DNA of 64,000 nucleotides from contig CAMAWD010000012.1 of assembly GCA_945861785.1 (NCBI GenBank), positions 40,036 through 104,035 of the forward strand, written 5' to 3'. The translations under genes were made by a program, and so were the position numbers. Below the pieces are notes generated by a model. That model was not told where the DNA came from, searched no databases, and saw only the letters and a program-made list of their open reading frames with translations. Of the stretch, positions 26,554 through 35,199 are shown one piece after another (position 1 is the stretch's first letter; every line of letters begins with the position of its first letter). This DNA is from Rhodoferax sp. OV413. GTDB taxonomy: Bacteria > Pseudomonadota > Gammaproteobacteria > Burkholderiales > Burkholderiaceae_C.

Positions 26554-27333
26554 TCAGTACCGGTCGGGCGCCGCCAAGGGTGCCGCGCCCCCGCCCAGCA
26601 CAGCCTCGATGTCGCCCAGCAGGCTGCTGGCGCCGATACGCAGGCGCGCCGGCATCAAGGCCAGTGGGCCCAGGATATCTTGCACCAGAGAGAAGTAAGC
26701 AGTGGCTTCTGCAACCGTCCGGATACCACCTGAGGCCTTGAAACCTACCCGTGCAGCAGCAACAGGGTCAGCCGCAATGGCACGCAACATGGCCCGTGCC
26801 GCATCCAGCGTGGCGCTCACCGGTGTCTTGCCGGTGCTGGTCTTCAGGAAGTCAGCGCCCGCTTCGATGCTGAGTTCGGATGCACGGCGGACCAGGGCTT
26901 CGGTCTGCAGCGCACCTGTCTCCAGGATCACCTTGAGGCGCAGGCCGGGGCAGGCCGTGCGCACGGCCTGCAACAACGCGCGCACCGCAATTTCGTCCCC
27001 AGCCATCAGGCGCGCATAGGGCAAGACCACGTCAACCTCCTGCGCACCGGCACGCACGATTTCCTGGGTATCGCGCACGGCGCGCGCAAGGTCGGCGCTG
27101 CCGTCGGGGAAGTTGGCCACGGCGGCGACTGCAATGCCTGCAGGGACGTTGCGCCGGGCGAAAGCGGCGAACCGTGGCCACACACACACGGCCGCCGTGT
27201 CACCGAACGGTCCGTGCGCCCGGGCGCACAAGCTGGCGACATCGGCCTCGGTGTCGGCGTCGTTCAGGCTGGTCAGGTCGAGGCAGCGCAGCGCCAGGCG
27301 TGCTTGCGCCAGCGAATCAGCTTGGTCCGGCAT
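26554..27333 (-). CDS. deoC: Deoxyribose-phosphate aldolase
   Basis: 259 residues. The Schiff-base lysine region is ADFLKTSTGK, with KVILETGAL and GFKASGGIRT as the other family motifs. It splits deoxyribose 5-phosphate into glyceraldehyde 3-phosphate and acetaldehyde. Its start overlaps the 3' end of the purine nucleoside phosphorylase gene by 17 bases. No phosphopentomutase gene (deoB) is in the window, although it would be needed to link DeoA and DeoC. Confidence 0.93.
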   Translation of the reverse strand: MPDQADSLAQARLALRCLDLTSLNDADTEADVASLCARAHGPFGDTAAVCVWPRFAAFARRNVPAGIAVAAVANFPDGSADLARAVRDTQEIVRAGAQEVDVVLPYARLMAGDEIAVRALLQAVRTACPGLRLKVILETGALQTEALVRRASELSIEAGADFLKTSTGKTPVSATLDAARAMLRAIAADPVAAARVGFKASGGIRTVAEATAYFSLVQDILGPLALMPARLRIGASSLLGDIEAVLGGGAAPLAAPDRY

Positions 27334-28183
27334 CTGGTGCGCCTCCCAGTGGAATCGATCGGATCACTGCGGCCAGCAGGCCACCGGCACGTTCGCTCGC
27401 GGCCTTGGCTGCTGACAGGGTCAGCGCATGGCTGAGCGGCTCATCGGACAGGCCGGCGGCCATGTTGGTGATCAGTGACAGCGCCAGCACGCGCATGCCG
27501 GCATGGCGCGCAATCAGGGTCTCGGGCACCGTGCTCATGCCAACGGCATCTGCGCCCAGCAGTTTGAACGCGCGGATCTCAGCCGGGGTTTCGAATTGCG
27601 GGCCGAAGCACCACAGGTACACACCTTCATGCAGGTGCACACCGAGGCGCGTGGCCACCCGGCGCGCACCCAGGCGCAAGGCACGGTCGTAGGCGTCGGC
27701 CATGCCGACAAAACGCTCCGAGCCGCACTCCCCCACCAGCGGCGAGCGTTGCGGCAGGTTGATATGGTCGGACACCAGCATCAGGCTGCCCGGCCCCATG
27801 TCGGCATTCAGACTGCCGGCGGCGTTGGTCTGGACCAGCACCTCGCAACCCAGCGCATGCAGGCAACGCAGCGGAACCTTCATGCCGTCCACCGTCCCGG
27901 TTTCGTAGCCGTGTTTGCGCCCGCCCATCACCGCCACATCGACGGCGCCCAGACGCCCGAGCCAGAGTTCACCCGCGTGCCCCTCCACGCTGGCCTGCGG
28001 AAAACCCGGCAGGTCGGCATAAGGAATGCGGATTGCGCCGGCCATGTGGTCTGTAACGCCGCCCCAGCCGGAACCGAGCACGACGGCCACGCGGGGCAAC
28101 ACGCCGGGCGCGCGGGCACGCAGCGCCACAACTGCGTCGCCCACGTCTGCCGCAGTGGCGTCGGGTGGCCGCGGGGTGCTCAC
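27317..28183 (-). CDS. punA: Purine-nucleoside phosphorylase (trimeric PunA/XapA type)
   Basis: 288 residues. Motifs are VVLGSGWG (phosphate), HGYETG near residue 90, LVQTNAAGSLN, FGPQFETPAEIRAFKLLGAD and VGMSTVPE. These mark the trimeric low-molecular-mass family rather than the hexameric DeoD type. It phosphorolyses purine (deoxy)nucleosides, releasing the free base and (deoxy)ribose 1-phosphate. The start overlaps the cdd stop (ATGA). Confidence 0.9.
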   Translation of the reverse strand: MSTPRPPDATAADVGDAVVALRARAPGVLPRVAVVLGSGWGGVTDHMAGAIRIPYADLPGFPQASVEGHAGELWLGRLGAVDVAVMGGRKHGYETGTVDGMKVPLRCLHALGCEVLVQTNAAGSLNADMGPGSLMLVSDHINLPQRSPLVGECGSERFVGMADAYDRALRLGARRVATRLGVHLHEGVYLWCFGPQFETPAEIRAFKLLGADAVGMSTVPETLIARHAGMRVLALSLITNMAAGLSDEPLSHALTLSAAKAASERAGGLLAAVIRSIPLGGAPDAGPS

Positions 28184-28632
28184 TGGTGTACCTTCGCGCT
28201 GCGCGCGGCGAGGTGGTCGGGCCCGAAACTGTGGGGCAACAACTGGTCGAGCGTGAAGGCGGCGCGCACCTGCTGCGCGTTGGCGATCAGGACGGGCGTG
28301 TCGGGTGCGGCGAATTCACGGATTTTCTGGCGGCAGCCGCCGCACGGGGTGACCAAGCCATCACCCTGCCCTGCCACCAGCACCGCGCGCACCTCGGTGC
28401 CGCCAGCCAGCACCATCGCGCTCAGCGCACCGGCTTCGGCACACACCCCTTGCGGGTAGGCGGCGTTCTCGACATTGCAGCCGGCATGAATGCGTCCCTG
28501 CGCATCGAGCACCGCCGCGCCGACCAGGAACTTCGAATACGGCGCATGGGCCTGGCCCATGGCTTTGACTGCCGCGGCGAACAGCGCGTCACGTTGGGTG
28601 CCCGTCAGGGCGGGGGTTGCGCCATGGGCCAT
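28180..28632 (-). CDS. cdd: Cytidine deaminase
   Basis: 150 residues with the zinc site CAEAGAL and PCGGCRQ, the three-cysteine form typical of tetrameric cytidine deaminases, plus the substrate stretch GCNVENAAYPQG. It turns (deoxy)cytidine into (deoxy)uridine, feeding the pyrimidine phosphorylase encoded later in the operon. Three bases separate it from the permease stop. Confidence 0.92.
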   Translation of the reverse strand: MAHGATPALTGTQRDALFAAAVKAMGQAHAPYSKFLVGAAVLDAQGRIHAGCNVENAAYPQGVCAEAGALSAMVLAGGTEVRAVLVAGQGDGLVTPCGGCRQKIREFAAPDTPVLIANAQQVRAAFTLDQLLPHSFGPDHLAARSAKVHQ

Positions 28633-28635
28633 GGT

Positions 28636-29604
28636 TCAGCGGTCCTTGATGTAGGGTTTGCCCAGCGCCTGGGGCGCCACGGTACGGCCGATGAAACCGG
28701 CCAGAAGAACCACCGTCAACAGGTAGGGCAAGGCCTGTACCGCCTGCACCGGCACCTCGCCGATGCCCGGCAACTGCACGCCCTGCAGGCGGATCGCCAC
28801 TGCGTCCAGAAAACCGAACAACAGGCAGGCCCAGAATGCCCCCACCGGATGCCATTTGCCAAAAATAAGCGCCGCCAGCGCCATAAAGCCGCGACCTGCG
28901 GTCATGTTCGGCACAAAGGACGCGTTCTGCGCCAGCACCAGGTAACTTCCGGCCAGGCCGCACAACATGCCGTTGAGAGTCAGCGCCGCATAACGCATGC
29001 GCGTCACCGACACACCGGCTGCGTCGACCATGTGCGCGTTCTCGCCCACCGCGCGCAGGCGCAGGCCGAAACGGGTGCGGAACAAAAGCCACCAGACCGC
29101 AGGCACCAGCGCCAGCGTGGCGTAGACCATGATGTTGTGGCTCAGCAGCCCGTCGCCGATGATCGGCCCGAGCACCGCAATGCCCGTGAACCAGCCGGCC
29201 GCCTGCGGCATCACGGCCTGCAGGCGCACCTCTGAGGTGACCGGCGGTGTCTGCCCGCCCTGTGCGAACCACGCAATGCCCAGCACGGCCGTCATGCCGA
29301 CGGCGATGATGTTCACGGCCACACCCGAGACCACCTGGTCGCCGCGGTGGCTGACACAGGCCAAACCATGCAGCCAGGACAACATGACGGTGGTGCCAAG
29401 CGCCGCCAGCAGGGCCACGGCGGTGGAGCCTGACGTGACACCGGCGGCCCCGGCCGCAAATGCGGCAAACAGCATCTTGCCCTCCAGGCCGATATCGATC
29501 ACGCCGGCGCGCTCGGACAACAAACCCGCGAGAGCGCACAGAATCAGCGGCGTGGACACCCGCAAGGTGGAGGCGAGCAAGGCGCCGATCAGCGCGTCAT
29601 CCAC
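28636..29604 (-). CDS. Nucleoside ABC transporter permease (NupQ/YufQ type)
   Basis: 322 residues, about eight membrane helices. The FAAFAAGAAGV region and AGVIDIGLEGKML are characteristic of the second permease of BMP-type ABC importers, and GRGFMALAALIFGKWHP is the C-terminal conserved block. The best start is GTG 29604, which overlaps the stop of the upstream permease by eight bases; the longer frame to 29670 is antisense filler. It forms the channel with the next protein. Confidence 0.88.
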   Translation of the reverse strand: MDDALIGALLASTLRVSTPLILCALAGLLSERAGVIDIGLEGKMLFAAFAAGAAGVTSGSTAVALLAALGTTVMLSWLHGLACVSHRGDQVVSGVAVNIIAVGMTAVLGIAWFAQGGQTPPVTSEVRLQAVMPQAAGWFTGIAVLGPIIGDGLLSHNIMVYATLALVPAVWWLLFRTRFGLRLRAVGENAHMVDAAGVSVTRMRYAALTLNGMLCGLAGSYLVLAQNASFVPNMTAGRGFMALAALIFGKWHPVGAFWACLLFGFLDAVAIRLQGVQLPGIGEVPVQAVQALPYLLTVVLLAGFIGRTVAPQALGKPYIKDR

Positions 29605-30721
29605 GGGTTGACTCCTTGGGTGCGCCACGCAAGGCACCGATCGCCGATGTGACCCAGGGGGCCAGCACATAGGCCATGGCGCCGGAGAACAGCACGATGA
29701 AACCCTGCAGCATCACCACCATGTCGCGGCTGAAACCCTTGACCTCGAAACTCACCTCGGCACCGCCCTGGAACAGCGCGCCAAACAGCAGGCTCGCCAG
29801 CACGATGCCCAACGGATGGTTGCGCCCCATCAGCGCCACCGCGATGCCGGTGAACCCCGCACCGCTCACATATTCGAGCATCAGGCGCCCGGTGACACCT
29901 GCGATCTCGTTCATGCCGACCATGCCGGCGAGTGCGCCCGAGACCGCCATCGCCACCATCACCTGGTGCTTGGGGTTGATGCCGGCATACGCCGCGGCAC
30001 TGGCGCTGGCGCCAGTGGCGCGCAGGTCGTAACCGGCCCGCGTGCGCCACAGCAGCAGGTACACCGCCACGCAGGCCAGCAAGGCCAGGAACAGGCTGGT
30101 GTTGAGTGGTGAGGCCGGCCACTCGACACCGAACAGCGCCATGAAGTCGACCATGCTGGGCAGTTTGGCCGACGGCGCGAACGCGGCCGTCTCGACCGCC
30201 ATGCTGCCAGGCACCTTGAAATGGTTGACCAGCAGGTACACCAGCAAACTGCTGGCAAGAAAGTTGAACATGATGGTGGTGATCACGATGTGGCTGCCCC
30301 GGTAGGCCTGCAGGTAGGCCGGCACCACGGCCCACACCATCCCGAACAGCGCACCCGCCAATACCATCAGGGGCAGCATCACCCAGGCCGGCAGCGTGCC
30401 GGACAACCACAACGCAACCAGCCCGGTGCCAAGGCCTCCGAGGATGGCCTGCCCCTCGCCTCCGATGTTGAACAGGCCGCCATGGAAAGCCACCGACACG
30501 GCAAGCCCGGTGAAGATGAAGGTGGTGGTGTAGTACAGCGTGTAACTCAGGCCACGTTCGGTGCCGAACGCGCCGTGGATGAGCACCCGGATCACCTCCA
30601 GCGGGTTCTGTCCCACCAGCGCCACCATGGCGCCGGCGGCCAGCAGCGCCACCGCCAGGTTGACAACCGGCAACAGAAACAGATCGGCCCAGCGCGGCAA
30701 TGGCTGGCCGGCAAGGCTCAT
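29597..30721 (-). CDS. Nucleoside ABC transporter permease (NupP/YufP type)
   Basis: 374 residues of a multi-pass permease: TTTFIFTGLAVSVAFHGGLF then NIGGEGQAILGG is the hallmark of the first permease in BMP-linked nucleoside importers, and GYDLRATGASASAAAYAGI is the coupling region. ATG 30721 is preceded by GGAGG in a short repeated intergenic sequence. It lies 58 bases behind the ATPase gene. Confidence 0.9.
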   Translation of the reverse strand: MSLAGQPLPRWADLFLLPVVNLAVALLAAGAMVALVGQNPLEVIRVLIHGAFGTERGLSYTLYYTTTFIFTGLAVSVAFHGGLFNIGGEGQAILGGLGTGLVALWLSGTLPAWVMLPLMVLAGALFGMVWAVVPAYLQAYRGSHIVITTIMFNFLASSLLVYLLVNHFKVPGSMAVETAAFAPSAKLPSMVDFMALFGVEWPASPLNTSLFLALLACVAVYLLLWRTRAGYDLRATGASASAAAYAGINPKHQVMVAMAVSGALAGMVGMNEIAGVTGRLMLEYVSGAGFTGIAVALMGRNHPLGIVLASLLFGALFQGGAEVSFEVKGFSRDMVVMLQGFIVLFSGAMAYVLAPWVTSAIGALRGAPKESTRG

Positions 30722-30728
30722 GGGGAAA

Positions 30729-30779
30729 CCTCCATGCTGCGCATTGCGGTGCCATTCGCCTTGGGAGCGGCCCGGCGGC
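30729..30779 (-). repeat. Intergenic repeat copy 1 (before permease start)
   Basis: On the minus strand: GCCGGGCCGC, CCCAAGG, CGAAT and then GCGCAGCATGGAGG directly in front of a start codon. A close relative in the same position relative to a start codon lies at 36078-36123 on the plus strand. Confidence 0.55.
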
Positions 30780-32318
30780 TCACGCTGCTCCCCCGACCAT
30801 CAGCATCCCCAGCTTGGCCTCGGTGCACTGCGCGATCGGCAACTCGCCGGCGATGCGCCCCTGGTTCATGACGATGACACGGTCGGCCAGCGCCAGGATT
30901 TCGTCGAGTTCGCTCGACACCACCAGCACCGCGCAACCGGCGTCCCGCATGCTGCGCAGTTGCGAATAGATGAATTCGATGGCGCCGATGTCCACACCGC
31001 GGGTGGGTTGCCCGACCAGCAGCACCCGGGGCGCCTGGCCGAGTTCGCGCGCAAGCACCAGCTTTTGCTGGTTGCCGCCCGAGAAACTCGCACTCAGCAG
31101 GTGCGCATTGCGCGGGCGCACATCGAAACGCTGCATCATGTCGACCGTGGCAGTGTGCATGTGCGGATGGTTCATCCAGCCCTGGCGGCAATACAGCGGC
31201 AACCACTCGTAACCGAGCACAGCCGATTCCCAGGCCTCGAAACCCATGACCATGGCGCGTTCGTGGCGGTCCTCCGGCACATGGGCAACGCCCAGTTTGC
31301 GTGCGGTGCGCGGCGTCAACCAGGCGCCGGGCTTGAATGTTGCGCCCGCCACCTGCAGCGCGCCGCCACTGGGTGCGAGCAGGCCGGACAGGACCTCGAG
31401 CAGTTCACTCTGGCCGTTGCCCGATACACCAGCCACACCGACGATTTCTCCAGCACGCAGGGCGATACCAACATCCTGCAGACGCACCACCTTGAGCGCG
31501 TCGCGCACCACGATGCCGCTGGCATGCATCACCACGTCTCCGGGCGGCTTGTTGGTGTCGCCCTGGCGGCCCATCTGCACCTTGCGCCCGACCATCGCCT
31601 CGGCCAGGGACTCGACCGACGTGTCGCCAATGGCCACATCCTGAACCACACGCCCGGCGCGCATCACGGTGACGAAATCGCACAGGCGCATCACCTCCTT
31701 GAGCTTGTGGGTGATGAGCAAGATGGTGGTGCCCTGCGAACGCAGCAGCGCCAGCACGCCGAACAACTGCTCGGTTTCCTGGGGGGTGAGGACGGCGGTG
31801 GGTTCGTCCAGGATCAGGATGCGCGCACCGCGGTACAGGGTCTTGAGGATTTCCAGTCGCTGGCGGTCACCGACTGGCAGGTCGGCCACCAGCGCGTCGA
31901 GGTCCACATGCAGGCCGGTGGACTGCATCAGCGCCGCAAGTTTGCTGCGCACCTGCGCCTCGGCCTTGTGCAGCAGCACATGCGGCTCGGCGCCGAGCAT
32001 CACGTTCTCCAGCGCAGTGAGCGTGTCGACCAGCATGAAGTGCTGGTGCACCATGCCAATGCCCAGGGCAATTGCCTCGTGGGAATTGCGGATCGTGACC
32101 GGTTTTCCGTCGACCCGGATGGTTCCGCTGTCGCTGCTGTAAAAGCCGTACAGCACCGACATCAGGGTGCTCTTGCCGGCGCCGTTTTCGCCCACGATGC
32201 CGTGCACGGTGCCGGGCTGCACGCTGAGGTGCACGTCCGCGTTGGCCAGCACCGCGCCAAAACGCTTGTGGACACCGATCATCTCGACCGTGGGGCGGCG
32301 AGACACCACGGTCGTCAT
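30780..32318 (-). CDS. Nucleoside ABC transporter ATP-binding protein (NupO/YufO type, two NBDs)
   Basis: 512 residues with two nucleotide-binding domains in tandem. NBD1 has Walker A GENGAGKST near residue 40 and LILDEPTAVLTPQE. NBD2 has a degenerate Walker A (GVSGNGQSE), a signature FSGGNQQK and a VGQPTRGVD Walker B, the usual state in BMP-type and sugar importers. It powers import of nucleosides recognised by the BMP protein. It starts six bases behind the SBP stop. Confidence 0.92.
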   Translation of the reverse strand: MTTVVSRRPTVEMIGVHKRFGAVLANADVHLSVQPGTVHGIVGENGAGKSTLMSVLYGFYSSDSGTIRVDGKPVTIRNSHEAIALGIGMVHQHFMLVDTLTALENVMLGAEPHVLLHKAEAQVRSKLAALMQSTGLHVDLDALVADLPVGDRQRLEILKTLYRGARILILDEPTAVLTPQETEQLFGVLALLRSQGTTILLITHKLKEVMRLCDFVTVMRAGRVVQDVAIGDTSVESLAEAMVGRKVQMGRQGDTNKPPGDVVMHASGIVVRDALKVVRLQDVGIALRAGEIVGVAGVSGNGQSELLEVLSGLLAPSGGALQVAGATFKPGAWLTPRTARKLGVAHVPEDRHERAMVMGFEAWESAVLGYEWLPLYCRQGWMNHPHMHTATVDMMQRFDVRPRNAHLLSASFSGGNQQKLVLARELGQAPRVLLVGQPTRGVDIGAIEFIYSQLRSMRDAGCAVLVVSSELDEILALADRVIVMNQGRIAGELPIAQCTEAKLGMLMVGGAA

Positions 32319-32324
32319 CGGCTG

Positions 32325-33299
32325 TCAGTATTTGCAGGCGTTGGCGGCCATGTAGTCGGCCACCTTGATCTTGCCGCTGATGATGTCTGCACGGGCGGCG
32401 TCGACCTTCTTCTTCATGTCTGCCGGCACCAGCTTCTCGTTGTTGGCGTCCATCGCGAAACCCACGCCATCTTCCTTGAGGCCCAGCACCGACACGCCGG
32501 GCTTGTGGTTCTTGGAGACTTCGTACACCGCCACGTCGACCCGCTTGAGCATGGAGGTCAGCATGGTGCCGGGTTGCAGGTGATTCTGGTTGCTGTCGAC
32601 CCCGATGGCCAGCTTGCCACCGTCCTTGGCCGCCTGGTAGACGCCCATGCCGGTGCCGCCAGCGGCAGCAAACACGACGTCCGCGCCCTTCGCGAACTGG
32701 GCCTTGGCCAATTCGCCGCCGCGCGCCGGGTCGTTCCAGGCCGCGCCGGTGGTCCCGGTCATGTTGGCGAACACCTCGGCCTTGGCATTGGCGAACTTGG
32801 CGCCCTGCTCGTACCCGCACTGGAACTTGCGAATCAGCGGAATGTCCATGCCGCCAACAAACCCGACCTTGCCGCTCTTGCTGGCCATGGCGGCCATCAT
32901 GCCGACCAGAAAGCTGCCTTCCTGCTCCTTGAACACCACCGACTGCACATTGGGCTGCTTGACAACGTCATCGATGATCGCGAACTTGAGCTTGGGGAAA
33001 TCCTTGGCCACCTTGTCGACAGCCGACGCCATGCTGAAGCTCATGGCAATGATCGGGCTGGCGCCTTTTTCGGCCATGCGGCGGATCGCCTGCTCGCGCT
33101 GGGACTCGTTGGACACCTCGAACTCCAGGTACTGTTTGCTGGTTTCCTTCTTCCAGCGCTCCATGCCGTTGTAGGCCGCCTCGTTGAAAGACTTGTCGAA
33201 TTTGCCGCCAAGGTCATAGATGATGGCGGGCTCGGCATGCGCCTGCATGGCGGCGGTCACTGCCAGGGCCAGCACGGCGAGTTGGGGCTTGAATTTCAT
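32325..33299 (-). CDS. BMP-family nucleoside-binding periplasmic protein
   Basis: 324 residues with a cleaved signal peptide (MKFKPQLAVLALAVTAAMQA, no lipobox, so soluble periplasmic). The BMP/PnrA-like core shows YDLGGKFDKSFNEAAYNGMERW, AAAGGTGMGVYQAA and GVDSNQNHLQPGTMLTSMLKR. PnrA-like proteins bind purine or general nucleosides, fitting cdd, punA, deoC and deoA downstream. First gene of an eight-gene operon. A candidate promoter lies 30-58 bases upstream. Confidence 0.9.
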   Translation of the reverse strand: MKFKPQLAVLALAVTAAMQAHAEPAIIYDLGGKFDKSFNEAAYNGMERWKKETSKQYLEFEVSNESQREQAIRRMAEKGASPIIAMSFSMASAVDKVAKDFPKLKFAIIDDVVKQPNVQSVVFKEQEGSFLVGMMAAMASKSGKVGFVGGMDIPLIRKFQCGYEQGAKFANAKAEVFANMTGTTGAAWNDPARGGELAKAQFAKGADVVFAAAGGTGMGVYQAAKDGGKLAIGVDSNQNHLQPGTMLTSMLKRVDVAVYEVSKNHKPGVSVLGLKEDGVGFAMDANNEKLVPADMKKKVDAARADIISGKIKVADYMAANACKY

Positions 33300-33328
33300 G
33301 GTCGGACTCTTTCAGGTTTGCAGGAAGG

Positions 33329-33357
33329 TTTATCGAACGGCGACGGATTGAGGGCAA
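33329..33357 (-). promoter_or_regulatory. Candidate sigma-70 promoter of the nucleoside operon
   Basis: Minus strand: TTGCCC (33357-33352), 17-base spacer, GATAAA (33334-33329), ending 30 bases before the BMP gene start. Four of six matches in each hexamer with ideal spacing. No DeoR- or CytR-like site was recognised. Confidence 0.35.
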
Positions 33358-33429
33358 GCGAGCTTAGCGACGCAAGGGCCCCGGCAGCAATCCGGGCTTA
33401 CCCGATAACGCGGCAGCGCCCGCCAGGGA

Positions 33430-34000
33430 CTACACGCGGTGCTGCGCATGCAAGCTGCCATCATAACCACCCAGTTTCCGGAACTGGACCGCGATGCTGC
33501 TGGCCAGACGGGCATTGTTGAGCACCAGCTCGATGTTGGTGGCCAGGCTGTCGCCGCCGGTCAACTCGGCCACGCGAGCGAGCAGGAACGGGGTCGCCAG
33601 CTTGCCGCCAATGCCCTGCGCATCGGCTTCCCACAGCGCCTGTTCAATTGCTGCGTGCACCTGCTCCGGTGGCATCGCTTACGCGTCGGGCACCGGGTTG
33701 GCCACCACCATGCCGCCCTGCAGGCCCAGCGTTCACTTGGCATGCATGGCGCGCGCGATCGCCTGCGGATCGTCGAGCCGGTAGTCGACCGAAAACTCGC
33801 TTTGCGCGGGGTAGAACGCGGGCAACCGGTGTATGCGCCAGCTCCTGCAAGTCCGCTGACACATCGAAACTCTGTGGCGCACCCCGGTGCACGGCGCCAT
33901 GGGCACGCACCTCGGCCTCGACCCGCAGTGCGGTCTGCACGTTCTGCGGATACGGCATGCCATGCGCGATGATGGTGGATTCCAGCGCCACCACCGGCTG
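33430..34000 (-). pseudogene. psuG: psuG (pseudouridine-5'-phosphate glycosidase) pseudogene
   Basis: Minus-strand pieces in order: the N-terminal [20 protein letters not shown] block, then RAHGAV joined directly to [17 protein letters not shown]. About 100 residues that normally lie between these are missing. A frameshift follows, then [27 protein letters not shown] ended by a stop (shown here as separate blocks [17 protein letters not shown] and AIARAMHAK), and finally the C-terminus GGKLATPFLLARVAELTGGD with ELVLNNARLA. At least one deletion, one frameshift and two stops make it non-functional. It lies upstream of the nucleoside operon, pointing the same way; PsuG normally completes pseudouridine breakdown. 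Confidence 0.85.
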
Positions 34001-34023
34001 GGACCGGGGGCCTTGGTTGGCGA

Positions 34024-34115
34024 GCCGAGAGGGCCGACCAGTTGCCGCCGCTCGTGTCCCCCGCCCTTTGGGCTCCTCCTTTACCTCGCTGCGACAACTG
34101 GTCGGCCCTCTCGGC
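34024..34115. repeat. 21-bp perfect inverted repeat with 50-bp spacer
   Basis: The left arm 34024-34044 begins GCCGAGAGGGCC; the right arm 34095-34115 is its exact reverse complement, ending GGCCCTCTCGGC. The 50-base spacer has no T-run behind it, so it is not a typical terminator. It may be a miniature element or a structured RNA; it sits at the truncated 5' end of psuG. Confidence 0.75.
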
Positions 34116-34503
34116 AGCGGAGGTGTTTGGTGCACCGCACTCCAACGGCGTCGCAGGATCAGGTCGGTGGTGCGTTCGGCGCAGCGGCCTGATCCCACAC
34201 GGGACTACCGGCCCCCGGTTTGTCATGCCATGGGGGAAGATCGCCAGAACCCATTGGCGCGCCTCTCTGGTTGCGCTTCGCGAGGCGAGTTTCGGTGCTG
34301 AACACTTTCGGGCAGCTTTGCAGCCTCATGACGCATCCCGGTTGAAAGCCGCATTGTGAAAGCATTGCGCAGCTTGCGTCTGCATCAGCCGTTGCACCGC
34401 TGTTACTGTCAGGCCGGGGTGATTGGCCTGCGGCGGGTTGCGCGTTGTTCGTCATACCGTCCCCCAGCGTAGCATGCGCGGCCCGATTGTGGACAATCCC
34501 CGC
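34116..34503. other. Intergenic stretch before the Rieske operon
   Basis: No gene with family resemblance on either strand. Presumably it contains the promoter of the Rieske operon, but no clear -35/-10 pair was found. Confidence 0.5.
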
Positions 34504-35181
34504 ATGTTGAAGACCCCAGACTGGCACCCGGTTGTCCCTGCCCATCTGCTGGGCGCGGGCCAGCGGTTGCTGGCCACCCGGGTGCTGGGCCAAGACCTGG
34601 TGGCCTGGCGCAGCACGGACGGTGTTGCCCAGATCTGGCGGGACCGTTGCCCGCACCGGGGCGTGCGCCTGAGCCTGGGGCGCATTCTTGGTGGACGCCT
34701 GTCATGCGCCTACCACGGCTGGGAATTCGCGCCCGATACTGGCCGGTGCGAGGCAATTCCCGCACTGGCCGACCTGGCCCGGCTGCCTGGCCAGACGCAT
34801 GCCAGTGTGTGCGAAACCGCCGAATCGGGCCAGATGGTCTGGGTGCGCCTGGCCGCTGGTACGGCTGCGTCAGTGACCCCGCCACCGGGGGCCAGCCTGC
34901 CTGCCCCTGTACCCGGCCGGTTCCTGCGCTCCTTTGCGATCGGCACCTGCCGCGAGGCGCTGCACGCCTGCCTGCACCAGCGCGACTTCCAACCCGACGG
35001 TCCGGCCGCCTGGACCGGTGCAATGGCGGGCCAGGCTGTTCGCATGTTCCTCCAGGCGACGCAAGACGACCAGGTCATCGTGCATGCGTGGACGGACGAA
35101 CTTCCAGCAACGAAGCACCATGCGGGTCTGTTTGCCGCGCTGCGCCGCCTTCGCAGCGATGCCGAATCGGCGATCGGCTGA
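34504..35181 (+). CDS. Rieske [2Fe-2S] protein without an oxygenase catalytic site
   Basis: 225 residues. A full Rieske cluster site is present: CPHRG (C49, H51) and CAYHGW (C68, H71). The sequence around it resembles the N-terminal domain of PaO/vanillate-demethylase-type oxygenases. The remaining 130 residues lack the N-x2-D-x2-H-x4-H mononuclear-iron motif, so it cannot oxygenate by itself. ATG 34504 opens into LKTPDWHPV. The next gene, 18 bases on, carries the missing catalytic motif but no Rieske site, so the two products are likely partners, with this one acting as the electron carrier (inference). Confidence 0.8.
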   Translation: MLKTPDWHPVVPAHLLGAGQRLLATRVLGQDLVAWRSTDGVAQIWRDRCPHRGVRLSLGRILGGRLSCAYHGWEFAPDTGRCEAIPALADLARLPGQTHASVCETAESGQMVWVRLAAGTAASVTPPPGASLPAPVPGRFLRSFAIGTCREALHACLHQRDFQPDGPAAWTGAMAGQAVRMFLQATQDDQVIVHAWTDELPATKHHAGLFAALRRLRSDAESAIG

Positions 35182-35199
35182 ACCCGGCACGCAGCACCA

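Noticed and set aside
30561..33521. 986-codon plus-strand frame opposite the nucleoside transporter genes
   Set aside because: Antisense to BMP and ATPase genes with full motifs.
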